Source: DATCJA01 sp963814955
Lineage (GTDB): Bacteria; Acidobacteriota; Vicinamibacteria; Vicinamibacterales; UBA2999
Direction: 5' to 3'
DNA: 64,000 bases
Assembly (NCBI GenBank): GCA_963814955.1
Contig: CAWFEX010000006.1
Location: 1 to 64,000 of the forward strand
Shown one piece after another: positions 48,661 through 57,358 of the stretch; within the stretch, counting starts at the first letter, position 1, and each line of letters opens with the position of its first letter. The notes below the pieces were generated by a model. That model saw nothing but the letters and a program-made list of their open reading frames with translations, had not been told where the DNA came from and made no database searches. The position numbers were made by a program, and so were the translations under genes.

Positions 48661-49689
48661 CTACGGCCGAACGCCGGGAACGTTCAGACGAATACGGTAG
48701 ACGCTGCTGCGGGCGGTCACGTAGAGCGTCTTGCCATCCGCGTCGCCAAAGGCGAGGTTCGCCGGCTGCTCCGGAAACACGAGAGTGCCGAGGTGTTTGC
48801 CCTGCGGCGACATCACCCAGATCCCGCCCGCACCAGTCGAGTAGAGGTTGCCCTTCTCGTCCACCTTCATGCCGTCGGGATTGCCCGGTAGTTTTTCGGC
48901 ACTCATGTCGACGATCAGTCGACCGTTGGTGACGGTGTCGTCGGCCTGCACGTCGAACCGGAAGATCTTCCTGTCGGCGCTGCTGTTGACGTAAAGGATC
49001 TTTTCGTCGGGCGAGAGCGCGATGCCGTTGGGATTCGCCAGATCCTTTGCCAGCAATTGAAGCTTTCCGCCCTTGAGGAGGTATACGCCGTTGAACGGCA
49101 GCTCTTTTTTCGGGTCGTCATTCCGCTGGCGAAGACCGGAAGGAGGATCGGTGAAGTACAGCGAGCCGTTCCGCTTGTAGACGAGGTCGTTCGTGCTGTT
49201 CAGCCGTTTCCCTTCGAACTGGCTCGCAAGCACGGTGCGACGGCCGTCAGCCTCCACACGCACCACCTGGCGGTCGCCCATCGCGTTGAACGTGACGCGC
49301 CCCTGCGGATCGAGCGTCACACCATTCGATCCGATCAGGTAGATCGTCGCGCCCTGCGCGTTCGTCTGTTCCCCGCCGACGCCGGTCGCGTCTGGCCCGG
49401 TGAACCCGCTCTTGTCCAGGAACACAGAGACCTTGCCGTCGGCGGGATTCCACTTGTTAATCACGTTCGCGGGGATGTCGCTGAAGATCAAAAAGCCGCC
49501 GCTGCGCACCCACACGGGCCCTTCCGAGAAACCGAAATTGCCGGCGACCTTCTCCACCTTCGCGTTTGCCGGCACGATGTCGTCGAGAGCGGGATCGAGG
49601 CGCGCGACAGGGCTGCTCTGTTGTGCGAGAGCAGCGAAGGAAGGCACCAGGACGGCGACAGCAAGGAGTGAATTCAAGAGCGGTTTCAT
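48661..49689 (-). CDS. SMP-30/gluconolactonase-like exported beta-propeller
   Basis: The 342-residue protein starts MKPLLNSLLAVAVLVPSFAALAQ. The mature part shows the SMP-30 features GNFGFSEGPVWV (Glu ligand), GRRTVLASQFEGKRLNSTND (Asn), and YVNSSADRKIFRFD with NPDGMKVDEKGNLYSTGAGG (Asp-containing loop). These are the metal ligands of Ca/Zn lactonases. It probably hydrolyses a sugar lactone in the periplasm. It is preceded by a GGGTCC hairpin. Confidence 0.9.
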   Translation of the reverse strand: MKPLLNSLLAVAVLVPSFAALAQQSSPVARLDPALDDIVPANAKVEKVAGNFGFSEGPVWVRSGGFLIFSDIPANVINKWNPADGKVSVFLDKSGFTGPDATGVGGEQTNAQGATIYLIGSNGVTLDPQGRVTFNAMGDRQVVRVEADGRRTVLASQFEGKRLNSTNDLVYKRNGSLYFTDPPSGLRQRNDDPKKELPFNGVYLLKGGKLQLLAKDLANPNGIALSPDEKILYVNSSADRKIFRFDVQADDTVTNGRLIVDMSAEKLPGNPDGMKVDEKGNLYSTGAGGIWVMSPQGKHLGTLVFPEQPANLAFGDADGKTLYVTARSSVYRIRLNVPGVRP

Positions 49690-49717
49690 GCGAACACCTT
49701 CGTCCTGCACGGACTTA

Positions 49718-49739
49718 GGCGGGTCCAAAAGGACCCGCC
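49718..49739. repeat. GGCGGGTCC hairpin
   Basis: GGCGGGTCC-AAAA-GGACCCGCC, a perfect 9-bp stem, lies between the propeller gene and the lectin-like gene. Loop bases vary among copies (TTTT, AAAA, GAAA) while arms are kept. Confidence 0.7.
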
Positions 49740-49750
49740 CTGCATGGTTC

Positions 49751-50386
49751 TCACTTCGCGGCGAAGCAGTAAACCAGTCCCGCGCCGCCTGTGGCGACCA
49801 GGTTCTCCGCAGAACACCCCTTCGACGGGTGTGCCGAGTTCCATGGCGACCCCGGCGTTCCGCGAGCCTGGCGATCGTGATGTCCAAGCATGGCGCTGCC
49901 GGCGCCGCTGCTCGTCCAGTTCTCACATGTCATCTCCGTCGCCCTGCCATCAGTGGTGGAGCCGGTGAGAATGTCGTGGCGATTCGGCGCGCCGGTCGAA
50001 TTGATCGTCCGGCCCTGTTCGTCGAGCGCGGTGTCGTTGTTGATGTTGGCCTTGTCAGAGTGAAGCTCGGCCACGTTCTGCGCGATCAGGACACCTTTGA
50101 CGTTGTACCAGGGACCGGTGCCAATTCTGTCGCGGGCGTTAACACCACCGGCGCCATTGGTACTGAGATAGGCCCGCCACATCCGATTTCCCGCGCCGGC
50201 TTTCATCGCCAATGCCTGGCAGGTCTTGTCGGCGCCGGCCAGTCCGCCGAGATTACCCGTACCGGATGTCGAGCTGGTAATGAAAAAGCCCGGGGGATTG
50301 GCGGGCTGCTGCGCGAACGCGTGGTCGATGAGAATCGCTGCCAGTGGAGCGAACACGATTGCGACGACGATAAGACTGCGACGCAT
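49751..50386 (-). CDS. Exported lectin-like (DUF1554/endostatin-like) protein
   Basis: The 211-residue protein has a leader ending DHAFAQ, then GFFITSSTSGTGNLGGLAGA and DKTCQALAMKAGAGNRMWRAYLSTN. The later part includes ARDRIGTGPWYN, HDILTGSTTDGRA and TCENWTSS, with four cysteines. This matches the secreted C-type-lectin-like/DUF1554-type fold found in acidobacterial exported proteins. Carbohydrate or matrix binding is plausible, not shown. Confidence 0.65.
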   Translation of the reverse strand: MRRSLIVVAIVFAPLAAILIDHAFAQQPANPPGFFITSSTSGTGNLGGLAGADKTCQALAMKAGAGNRMWRAYLSTNGAGGVNARDRIGTGPWYNVKGVLIAQNVAELHSDKANINNDTALDEQGRTINSTGAPNRHDILTGSTTDGRATEMTCENWTSSGAGSAMLGHHDRQARGTPGSPWNSAHPSKGCSAENLVATGGAGLVYCFAAK

Positions 50387-50414
50387 AACACACCTCCGAA
50401 TGATTTGAGCACCC

Positions 50415-50468
50415 GGCGGGTCCGAAAGGACCCGCCCTACGAACACCGCGGGTCCGAAAGGACCCGCG
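50415..50468. repeat. Two tandem GGGTCC-GAAA hairpins
   Basis: Perfect stems at 50415-50436 and 50447-50468 share GGGTCC-GAAA-GGACCC cores. They lie between two leftward genes. A 15-bp direct repeat TACGTCAGTTCTTCA follows at 50470-50484 and 50488-50502, the second copy covering the stop codon of the NHL gene. Confidence 0.7.
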
Positions 50469-50491
50469 CTACGTCAGTTCTTCAGTATACG

Positions 50492-51560
50492 TCAGTTCTT
50501 CACGTACTTCGCCACGCCCCTCACGGTGGCTTCCGCCGTGTAGATATTGCCAGCCGCGTCGATGGCGATCCCCTCACCCATCGCCCCCTCGGGCGCCGTC
50601 GGTCTTGTGCGGTGGGATGAACATCGTGACCTTGCCGTCCTTGAGACTGCCGATCCGGATCCCCTTGAGCCACCCGGGATGCCGTCGTGCGTCTGATTCC
50701 GAGTCGGCCGCATAAAGCGTGTCGTTCTTGTCGATGGCCAGCCCGCTGACGCGGCTGAACTCCTTGTACTCGGCGATGTACTTGCCTTCCTTCGTGAGGA
50801 TCTGGACGCGATGGTTGTGCCGATCGGCGACGATCAGCCGGCCCTGAGAGTCGAACACCATCGCGTGCGGCGTGCGGAACTCGCCCGGTCCGGTGCCCGT
50901 CTTGCCGATCGTGCGGAGAAACTTGCCGTTCCTGTCGAACACCGAGATTCGAGCGACAAGATTCGGGGCCTCGACATCGGTGTGACTTTCAGACACGTAC
51001 ACATCGCCATTCCGATCCGTGATCACGTTGGTCGGATCCGTCAACGCCGCCGGCGGATTGCCGGCGACGCCCGGCGTGCCCAGCGTCATCAGCACTTTGC
51101 CCTCGGGGCTGAACTTGATCACGACGCTGCCCTTGTCTTTTTCGCCCGGAAATTTCTTGAGCAGTTCCGGGGTCGTGTGACCGGAGTCGGCAACCCAGAC
51201 GTTTCCGTCCTGATCGACATGAAGGCCGTGCGGCCACACGAACATGCCGCCGCCAAAGCTTCTGACTTCCTTGCCGGACTCGTCGAACTTGTGAACAGGG
51301 TTGGCCTTCGTGCCCAGACAGCCCGGCGTGGTGCCTGGCGAACATCGATCGACCGCCCAGACGGACTTGCCGTCGCGGTCAATCGCGACACCGTTGGACC
51401 CGCCCCATGGCCGGTCTGGCAGCTTGCCCCAGTCGCGAATTGTCTTGTACGGATTGGCGCCGCTGTTGACCGGCTGACCTTCCTGCGTGTAGACGGCCTG
51501 CAGTGCGAACACAAGGACCGCCAGCATCAGCAAGAATTTCGAGAAACGTGAAACGGACAT
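50492..51560 (-). CDS. NHL-repeat six-bladed beta-propeller, exported, frameshifted
   Basis: After a leader (MSVSRFSKFLLMLAVLVFALQAVYT) the protein has NHL units: PHGLHVDQDGNVWVADSG, PTNVITDRNGDVYVSESH, PHAMVFDSQGRLIVADRHNHRVQI and VSGLAIDKNDTLYAAD. The last blade is interrupted near 50595; the other frame gives GEGIAIDAAGNIYTAEATVRGVAKY and a stop at 50492-50494. It resembles acidobacterial peptidyl-glycine lyase-like propellers of unknown function. Confidence 0.82.
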
Positions 51561-51639
51561 TGCAGTCGCTCCTTTCCCGGAAGCGGTATGAATTATCTGC
51601 TATGACGCGAACGACAACTGTCGTGCTTGAGTGAAGGAA

Positions 51640-52497
51640 TCACGGTTTGAGGCTCGTCCCGGTGCCGGGGGTGATCCCGCTCGCCGAGCCGTATTGATTG
51701 TCCTCCAGGCAGATGAACTCCATCAGCTCCCCTCCGCCCGTTTTCAGATCCGACCTCAGCAGCCGCGCCGCGAAGTTCAACGTCACCGGCCGCGAGAACG
51801 CGCCGGGATCGTCCAGGAGGAATACGTGACGCAGCCGCCCCCAGTTGATGCGCGTGTACCTTTCTACCGTGTGCAGCTGCTCGGTGTGCGGTGTGCCGCG
51901 GCTGTCGAACCAGAATTTGTCGTTGTAGCCGACCGTGTCCACGACGAGCGTGTCGTCTTCCCATCGGCCAATCGAATGTCCCCACCACGTCGGAACGGGA
52001 TCGACGGGATGCCTGCGGCCGTCCATGTAGATGACACGGTGCGCGCCAGCGTCGCCCGTCTCGTGCAGCACGTAGATGTGCGACAGCCCCTTCGCGGAAT
52101 ACGACATCGCGAATTTCCACGGGTAAGGATTGACGCGCGGAACGCCCATCGGCAGGCACGCGGTGTAGGGTTCCTCTGCCTTGTTTCGCTTGCCCCTGAG
52201 CTCCCTCGCCCAGGGCAACAGCGGCAGCTCTCCGGGCTTCAATCCACCTTCGAGCTCGATGTCGACGTTCGAGCCACCGCCGACCCAGGGCCCGGTCAGG
52301 TCAACGGTGCCGTCCGGCAGGCGAGGAATCGGCTGACTGCCGGCATCGGCGTCCGACACCGTGGGCGTCGGCAGGAAGATGTAGTCGACTTCACCGGCTG
52401 CCGGCCCCGGGGCCACGCCCCCCACCTGCTGCGATTCCGCTGCGGTCGAAAGCGCGAGTGCAACCGAGACGAGCGAGAGACCCCAACACTTCTTCAT
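51640..52497 (-). CDS. Secreted protein of unknown function (DUF6152-partner family)
   Basis: The signal peptide starts MKKCWGLSLVSVALALS and ends AAESQQ. Family motifs are PIPRLPDGTVDLTGPWVGGG, TACLPMGVPRVNPYPWKF, HRVIYMDGRRHPVDPVPTWW and GHSIGRWEDDTLVVDTVGYN. RGTPHTEQLHTVERYTRI follows. The gene lies directly downstream of, and overlaps, a DUF6152 gene. Similar architecture at 4.1-5.6 kb supports a functional pair. No catalytic residues are known. Confidence 0.8.
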   Translation of the reverse strand: MKKCWGLSLVSVALALSTAAESQQVGGVAPGPAAGEVDYIFLPTPTVSDADAGSQPIPRLPDGTVDLTGPWVGGGSNVDIELEGGLKPGELPLLPWARELRGKRNKAEEPYTACLPMGVPRVNPYPWKFAMSYSAKGLSHIYVLHETGDAGAHRVIYMDGRRHPVDPVPTWWGHSIGRWEDDTLVVDTVGYNDKFWFDSRGTPHTEQLHTVERYTRINWGRLRHVFLLDDPGAFSRPVTLNFAARLLRSDLKTGGGELMEFICLEDNQYGSASGITPGTGTSLKP

Positions 52498-52921
52498 GAA
52501 GATCTGCACGTGAGCGGCGTCGGCCTATGGTTGTTGTGGCTGTACCGGCGGATGACGCAACGCCCAACGTCTTGCCGTCGGCGAGCACGGCCTGCAGGAT
52601 GCGTCCCAACGGGCGGCCGTTCTTCACCGGCTCCACGGTAATCATCACCTGATCTCCGGGCTTGAACGTGTCTTTGCGATAGCCCGCGGGAAAGATCACG
52701 TTCGGTGCCTGTCCCTCCGCGACCCACGGCACCACCTGACCATCGTCGCCCATCACATCGAGCCTGAGCAGACAGTGGGGATTGGAATACACCCACTCCT
52801 TGACCGTGCCCTTGAGAACCATCTTCTTCCCGGTGTCGAACGCTGCGCTGCCGTGATGGGCAAGCAGGGGCATCGACAGCGCGACGACAGACGCCAACAC
52901 GACGACAGGCCGATTTCTCAT
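52391..52921 (-). CDS. DUF6152 family exported protein
   Basis: ATG 52921 starts a leader (MRNRPVVVLASVVALSMPLLA) followed by HHGSAAFDTGKKMVLKGTVK, the HHGSAAFD motif of DUF6152. VYSNPHCLLRLDVMGDDG and VKNGRPLGRILQAVLADGKTLG also fit. The family usually ends soon after this point, so the last 45 or so residues, which overlap the downstream gene start, may come from a small frame slip near 52550. Confidence 0.8.
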   Translation of the reverse strand: MRNRPVVVLASVVALSMPLLAHHGSAAFDTGKKMVLKGTVKEWVYSNPHCLLRLDVMGDDGQVVPWVAEGQAPNVIFPAGYRKDTFKPGDQVMITVEPVKNGRPLGRILQAVLADGKTLGVASSAGTATTTIGRRRSRADLHEEVLGSLARLGCTRAFDRSGIAAGGGRGPGAGSR

Positions 52922-52944
52922 TTCGCCACTCCCTGCAATCTTAG

Positions 52945-53880
52945 CTACCTGCCTCCCTGCCCTGCGCCGCTGCCAAACAACTTGTTGTAGTTCTCCTGCT
53001 CGCCCGGTGAGCAGTAGTACTCCTGGATGTCCGTGCGCGGATCGTGCAGCCGCATGGGGAGTCTCAGTGTCTCCAACGGTTTGGTGTACACCTTCGGATC
53101 CTCGATCGTCTCCGACCATATCAGCGTGTCATTGTCCACGCGCTGGAATCTTTCGATCACCCGCACCTGGTCGCTGACAGGACGCCCGGTCGAATCGAGC
53201 CATACGCGATCTTCAGGCATCGTTCCAACCGTCTGCACTTCGAGCGTGTAGTCGTCTATCCAGCGGCCGACGGAATAGCCGAAGAATCTCGGCTCCCGGA
53301 TTTCATTGCCTATCGCGACGCCACCGTCGCCAAGCTTGGGAAGCTGACGACCATCCGTCCAGATGACTCGCCACCGATTGTCGTAGTGATACAGGATCAC
53401 GACTTTGTACTCGTCCTGGAAAATTTGCGTCAGCCTGAGGTTGTAGTGGTTGTAACGCGGCATGCCCAAGGGCTCGCATCGATTCCGCGGATCATTATCC
53501 TGCGCGGGCAGCACGGCATCAGCGCCCTCGAGCGCCTTGTGCGACTTGTACAGCTCGAGACCGTAGGGGGTATACGGGAGTTGGTTCTCGGGCCTTCCGT
53601 TGTTCGGCCTCAACTGCACGCCGCTTGCCTGAGTGCCCGCCCCGGGCCCAGCCGCCGGCCCCCACATTCCCACGAGGCTCCGTCGCGGCGCCGGCTTCCT
53701 GTTGGCGTCGGTGACCGGCGGCTTGTTCCAATCCGGAGTGAGCCAGCCGTCCGGAGCATTGCCTTGGGGGGTAGCGCTGCCTTGCGCGAGGGCGCCAACC
53801 GGCACCGCCAGCGCCGCGGCGACGAGACCGATCATCACCAGCCAGGGGCTCTTTGACGTCCAGCTACGTGCCCAAGCCAT
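52945..53880 (-). CDS. Secreted protein of unknown function (DUF6152-partner family)
   Basis: The protein of 311 residues has a leader (WTSKSPWLVMIGLVAAALAV). Motifs are DPRNRCEPLGMPRYNHYNLRL, YKVVILYHYDNRWRVIWTDG, FFGYSVGRWIDDYTLEVQTVG and EDRVWLDSTGRPVSDQVRVI. The GxSVGRW-DD and (W/F)LDS-RGxPxS signatures match the other copies in the window. It is 23 bp upstream of the DUF6152 gene in the same direction, giving a three-gene unit. ATG 53880 is chosen because the leader starts there. Confidence 0.8.
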   Translation of the reverse strand: MAWARSWTSKSPWLVMIGLVAAALAVPVGALAQGSATPQGNAPDGWLTPDWNKPPVTDANRKPAPRRSLVGMWGPAAGPGAGTQASGVQLRPNNGRPENQLPYTPYGLELYKSHKALEGADAVLPAQDNDPRNRCEPLGMPRYNHYNLRLTQIFQDEYKVVILYHYDNRWRVIWTDGRQLPKLGDGGVAIGNEIREPRFFGYSVGRWIDDYTLEVQTVGTMPEDRVWLDSTGRPVSDQVRVIERFQRVDNDTLIWSETIEDPKVYTKPLETLRLPMRLHDPRTDIQEYYCSPGEQENYNKLFGSGAGQGGR

Positions 53881-53948
53881 CGGAACTCCTCTCACCCGTG
53901 TTCCGGGAACGGTCAGCGCGCATTGTAGGTCCGAACCACTGGTCGACA

Positions 53949-54851
53949 CTACTTCTGCGTGACCGCCCGGTATGCCGCATCCACGTTGCTCGGCCAGCGA
54001 TCCTGGTAGGCCCAGTCCGCAGATTCCGGCATCTTGAGCTCTTTGGTGATCTCGTCACGCGTCCGCCCCTGTTTCACCAGTGTGCCCACCCGTTCCACCA
54101 GCAGCGTGTAGTACTTCTCACTCTCGTCGAAGATCGCAGTTGTTCCGAACGAACCGTGTCCCGGAACGACGACGGATGGGTTGAGCGATCGCAGCATTCT
54201 GGTGGCCGCCAGCATCTCCGGAATCGTCACGAAAGAGCGCACGTTGTTCAGGCTCTTTGGAATCGCGACCGACGAGGCAAACAGAACACGTTCGGCGGGC
54301 AGCCACACAGCCGTATCCGCTTCGCTGTGAGCATTTCTCAGGTGAATGAGCTCGAGCGTCCGTTCCCCGACGCGGAGCGTCATCTTCTGCTGATACTCGA
54401 TGTGCGGAACGACCAGCTGATAGCCCTGCGACGCCTGCGCCATCTCGGGAGACTGCGCGGCAAGCGTTTGCGCGCGGTTCGGGCTGTCCGCCTTCCGCAT
54501 GGCGTCGCCGGCGCCCTGGTGGTTGATCACGATTGCAGGAGGCGAGAACACGAAGTGGCCTGTGGTGTGGTCGGGATGCACTTCAGTATCGATGATGTAC
54601 CTGACCGGCAACGGCGTCAGCTTCTTTACGGCGTCCGCTACTTCACGCGTATCGATCAGAGTCTGCCCACTGTCGATGAGCACCACGCCTTCGGTCGTCA
54701 GGATGATCCCGACGTTGGAGTTGACCTCGCGCGCGCTCTGCACGTAGATGCCGTCAGCAATCTTGCGGAAATGCGGTCCAAGGTCCTGCGCCAGCGAAGA
54801 AGTCGCGACCAGCAACGTGGATACGACGACCGTCCAGACTCTCGCAGTCAT
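53949..54851 (-). CDS. Exported MBL-fold hydrolase with an altered zinc motif
   Basis: The 300-residue protein has a leader ending SSLAQ and the MBL start NVGIILTTEGVVLIDSG. The expected HxHxDH is replaced by ExHxDH: Glu90, His92, Asp94, His95 (IIDTEVHPDHTTGH). A second histidine is in HLRNAHSEADT and the terminal VPGHGSFG is intact. Loss of one zinc ligand suggests a changed metal site or different activity. It diverges from a TPR-peptidase gene. Confidence 0.85.
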   Translation of the reverse strand: MTARVWTVVVSTLLVATSSLAQDLGPHFRKIADGIYVQSAREVNSNVGIILTTEGVVLIDSGQTLIDTREVADAVKKLTPLPVRYIIDTEVHPDHTTGHFVFSPPAIVINHQGAGDAMRKADSPNRAQTLAAQSPEMAQASQGYQLVVPHIEYQQKMTLRVGERTLELIHLRNAHSEADTAVWLPAERVLFASSVAIPKSLNNVRSFVTIPEMLAATRMLRSLNPSVVVPGHGSFGTTAIFDESEKYYTLLVERVGTLVKQGRTRDEITKELKMPESADWAYQDRWPSNVDAAYRAVTQK

Positions 54852-54936
54852 GACACCCTCCCGGTGAACCGCGACAGTGTAGCGCGCGCGGACGGGTTCT
54901 CTGCTCCTCAGCCCGACTTCGGTTACGATGCCACTC

Positions 54937-56037
54937 ATGAGCTGGCGAGTTGCCGCCGCATCCCTGCTCGCCATCGTCACGGTGGCCGCTCCGGCTGCCG
55001 CGCAGGGGATTGTCCCGGCACAGGCGCGTGACGCGGGACAGTCGGGATGGGTTGCCATCCGCGAGGGGCGTCACCAGGACGCCGCGGCGGCATTCGCGTT
55101 GGCGCTCGATGTTGAGCCGCGAGATCCTTCTCTGCACCTGGGTGCAGGGTTGGCGTCGTTCCTTCTCGGCCAACCGACCGCGGCGCGGCTATCGCTCGAG
55201 CGTGCGCTCATGCTGGCGCCATCGCTGACGCCCGCCTCGGTGCTCCTGGGCGACATCCTTTACAAGAACAGCGATATCGCGGGCGCGATTCAGGTGTACG
55301 AAGCCGCGCTCCCTTACGCCCCGGACGACAAGACGCTGCACTCCCGCCTCGACGCCCTTCGCCGCGAGGCCGCTCTGCACGACAATTTCTTTGCCTCGCA
55401 CGGCGCACGTTTCACCGTGCTGTTCGAAGGCCCTGCCGACGAGGCCATCGCGTCGCGCGCCATCGAGATTCTCGAAGCCGCGTACTGGCGCGTGGCCACG
55501 GCGCTCGCGGTTTACCCCGAAAACGTCATCACCGTGGTGTTGTATACGCAGCAACAGTTCCGCGACATCACACGATCGCCGCAGTGGGCAGGCGGGGCGT
55601 ACGACGGAAGGATTCGCGTGCCCGTCCGGGGCACCGCAGCCGATTCTCGTGAGCTGGAGCGAGTTCTCGTCCACGAGCTCACTCACGCCTTCGTGCAGAG
55701 CGTCGCTCCCCGCGGCGTCCCACGATGGCTCCACGAGGGACTCGCCGTCATGTTCGAACCCGACGGCGCTTCGTGGTCCGACCGACAGCTGGCGGATGCG
55801 CCGATGCGTCTGCCGCTGGCGCGTCTCGGCGACAGCTTTGCCTCGCTGTCCACGGCCGAGGCGCGAATGGCTTACGCTCAGAGCGCCGGCATCGTGCACG
55901 CGATGTTCGACCGCGGTGGCCCTGGCGCGATTGGCGCTCTGCTCGGTGACATCGCACGCGGCGAATCGTTTGCCACGGCGTTCGAGCGCCACTTCCTCAC
56001 TCCGACTGACGCGTTCTTCGAAAGCCTCGCGCGATAG
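54937..56037 (+). CDS. TPR-containing peptidase MA family protein
   Basis: The 366-residue exported protein has a leader MSWRVAAASLLAIVTVAAPAAAQ. TPR units follow (AAAFALALDVEPRDPSLHLG, ARLSLERALMLAPSLTPASV). The C-terminal gluzincin domain carries HELTHAF near residue 245 with RWLHEGLAVMFE downstream. The HExxH is thus degenerate only in spacing (HELTH is a standard HExxH). It probably is a periplasmic metallopeptidase. ATG 54928 is an alternative start. Its TAG lies in a CGCGCGATAGCGCG palindrome. Confidence 0.88.
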   Translation: MSWRVAAASLLAIVTVAAPAAAQGIVPAQARDAGQSGWVAIREGRHQDAAAAFALALDVEPRDPSLHLGAGLASFLLGQPTAARLSLERALMLAPSLTPASVLLGDILYKNSDIAGAIQVYEAALPYAPDDKTLHSRLDALRREAALHDNFFASHGARFTVLFEGPADEAIASRAIEILEAAYWRVATALAVYPENVITVVLYTQQQFRDITRSPQWAGGAYDGRIRVPVRGTAADSRELERVLVHELTHAFVQSVAPRGVPRWLHEGLAVMFEPDGASWSDRQLADAPMRLPLARLGDSFASLSTAEARMAYAQSAGIVHAMFDRGGPGAIGALLGDIARGESFATAFERHFLTPTDAFFESLAR

Positions 56038-56244
56038 CGCGCACATACAGGTCACCTATCCAGACCGAGTCCCGCCCACTCCGTTGGGAGCATCTTCGCT
56101 CACGGGGCGTTAGTCGTCGAGCGACCGCGAGCGTTTTTCCGCGATGCGAATCGGAGGCCGGCGTGACACGAGCCGGCGATGTTGGTCCGGCTGAAGCCGG
56201 ACACTACGACTGATTGTTCCTTGAAACCCTCGCGCGATAGCGCG
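56025..56244. repeat. Intergenic block with palindromes and a duplicated 17-mer
   Basis: CCTCGCGCGATAGCGCG occurs at 56025-56041 and 56228-56244 in the same orientation. Between them at 56184-56208 is a GTCCGGCTGAAGCCGGAC hairpin followed by ACTACG; related copies are at 57233-57257 and, inverted, 59156-59174. The block lies between convergent genes. Confidence 0.65.
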
Positions 56245-56247
56245 TGG

Positions 56248-57069
56248 TCAATGCGTCAACGCGTACAGGACGACATTGATGCCAAAGGCGTAGCCGCTGG
56301 GCGCGAATTTGTAGAAGTAGCTCGGGTCGTCGGCTTCGCGTTCCCACGAGTCGCCAAGGTCCGTGTTGTGTGTGATGAGCACCATCACACGGTCCTCGCG
56401 GTCGAGGATCGCCCGCGTGTGCACCTGGGCGCTGTCCGCGCCGCGTTCCGACGTGGTGCCGGTATCGAGCCAGTGGCCGATATTGGGTATCTGCGGTGTC
56501 TGGGCGACGACGAATTGTGTCTGGTACAGCGCGTGGTCGGACGGCAGATCGACGATTGGGTATTCGGAAGGGGGTAAGACCTTGCCGATCTGCGAAGCCC
56601 AGACACTCCAGGCGTAACTCCCCCAGAAATCGTCCACCCACAGAAACCCGCCTTTGAGCAGGTACTCGCGGAGCCGCTCCGCCTCGCGTTCGTCGAAGAA
56701 CACCGAACCCACTTCGGTCATCATCACGAACGGGCACTGAAACAGTGTGTCGTCCGTGAGTCGGACGAGCAGATGGTTCGGCTGGAGATCGCCGGTGTGG
56801 CTGACGGTGGTCTTGGTGAGCTCCGAGAGCCGTATCGACAGATTGATGTCGGCGCGCGGAAAGTCGACCGACCAGTTGCCGCCGTCGCCGCCCCTGGCGC
56901 TGCGGAACCAGACGCGACAGAAGTGGAACGATCCGTCGTAGTCGTCCGGAGTTGCCACGCGGACGCTGAACCGCCCCCGGCCGAATTGCGCTTCGACCGC
57001 GGCGGCGGCGAGCAGGACCGCGACGATCGCGATACAGGCGCGCACGTACAGCGGCCGACCGAACCGCAT
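56248..57069 (-). CDS. DUF4159 family exported protein
   Basis: The 273-residue protein starts MRFGRPLYVRACIAIVAVLLAAAAVEA. The DUF4159 core is evident: PDDYDGSFHFCRVWFRS, NLSIRLSELTKTTV, PFVMMTEVGSVFFDEREAERLREYL and KGGFLWVDDFWGSYAW. Family members resemble a glutamine-amidotransferase-like fold without the catalytic triad and are often linked to MoxR/ABC clusters. None is seen here. The stop overlaps the repeat block. Confidence 0.88.
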   Translation of the reverse strand: MRFGRPLYVRACIAIVAVLLAAAAVEAQFGRGRFSVRVATPDDYDGSFHFCRVWFRSARGGDGGNWSVDFPRADINLSIRLSELTKTTVSHTGDLQPNHLLVRLTDDTLFQCPFVMMTEVGSVFFDEREAERLREYLLKGGFLWVDDFWGSYAWSVWASQIGKVLPPSEYPIVDLPSDHALYQTQFVVAQTPQIPNIGHWLDTGTTSERGADSAQVHTRAILDREDRVMVLITHNTDLGDSWEREADDPSYFYKFAPSGYAFGINVVLYALTH

Positions 57070-57232
57070 GATCGGGGAGCATAGCACCGCTGATGCTCGC
57101 GGGCCGCTGCGAAGCGGCGCCGCGCGAAGCTCGTCAGTGGTAATATCGCCGCTTCCTTACGACGTCGCCGGTGCGATCGTCGCGTCGCTGGGTTCGCGCC
57201 CGCATCGACTAGCACGACCCTTTTCCTCGCAC

Positions 57233-57257
57233 GGTCCGGCTAAAGCCGGACACTACG
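57233..57257. repeat. GTCCGGCTAAAGCCGGAC repeat
   Basis: A perfect hairpin followed by ACTACG, matching 56184-56208 except one loop base. It lies upstream of soxC and is one of three copies in 3 kb. Confidence 0.65.
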
Positions 57258-57358
57258 TACGAACGAGGAGCCAGTGCCTCGTAGAACGTAACCCAACATG
57301 AATGGTGCGCTTTCTGCTACCATGGCGCGCCTTTGTCATCTTCGGAAGGAGAACCTCC

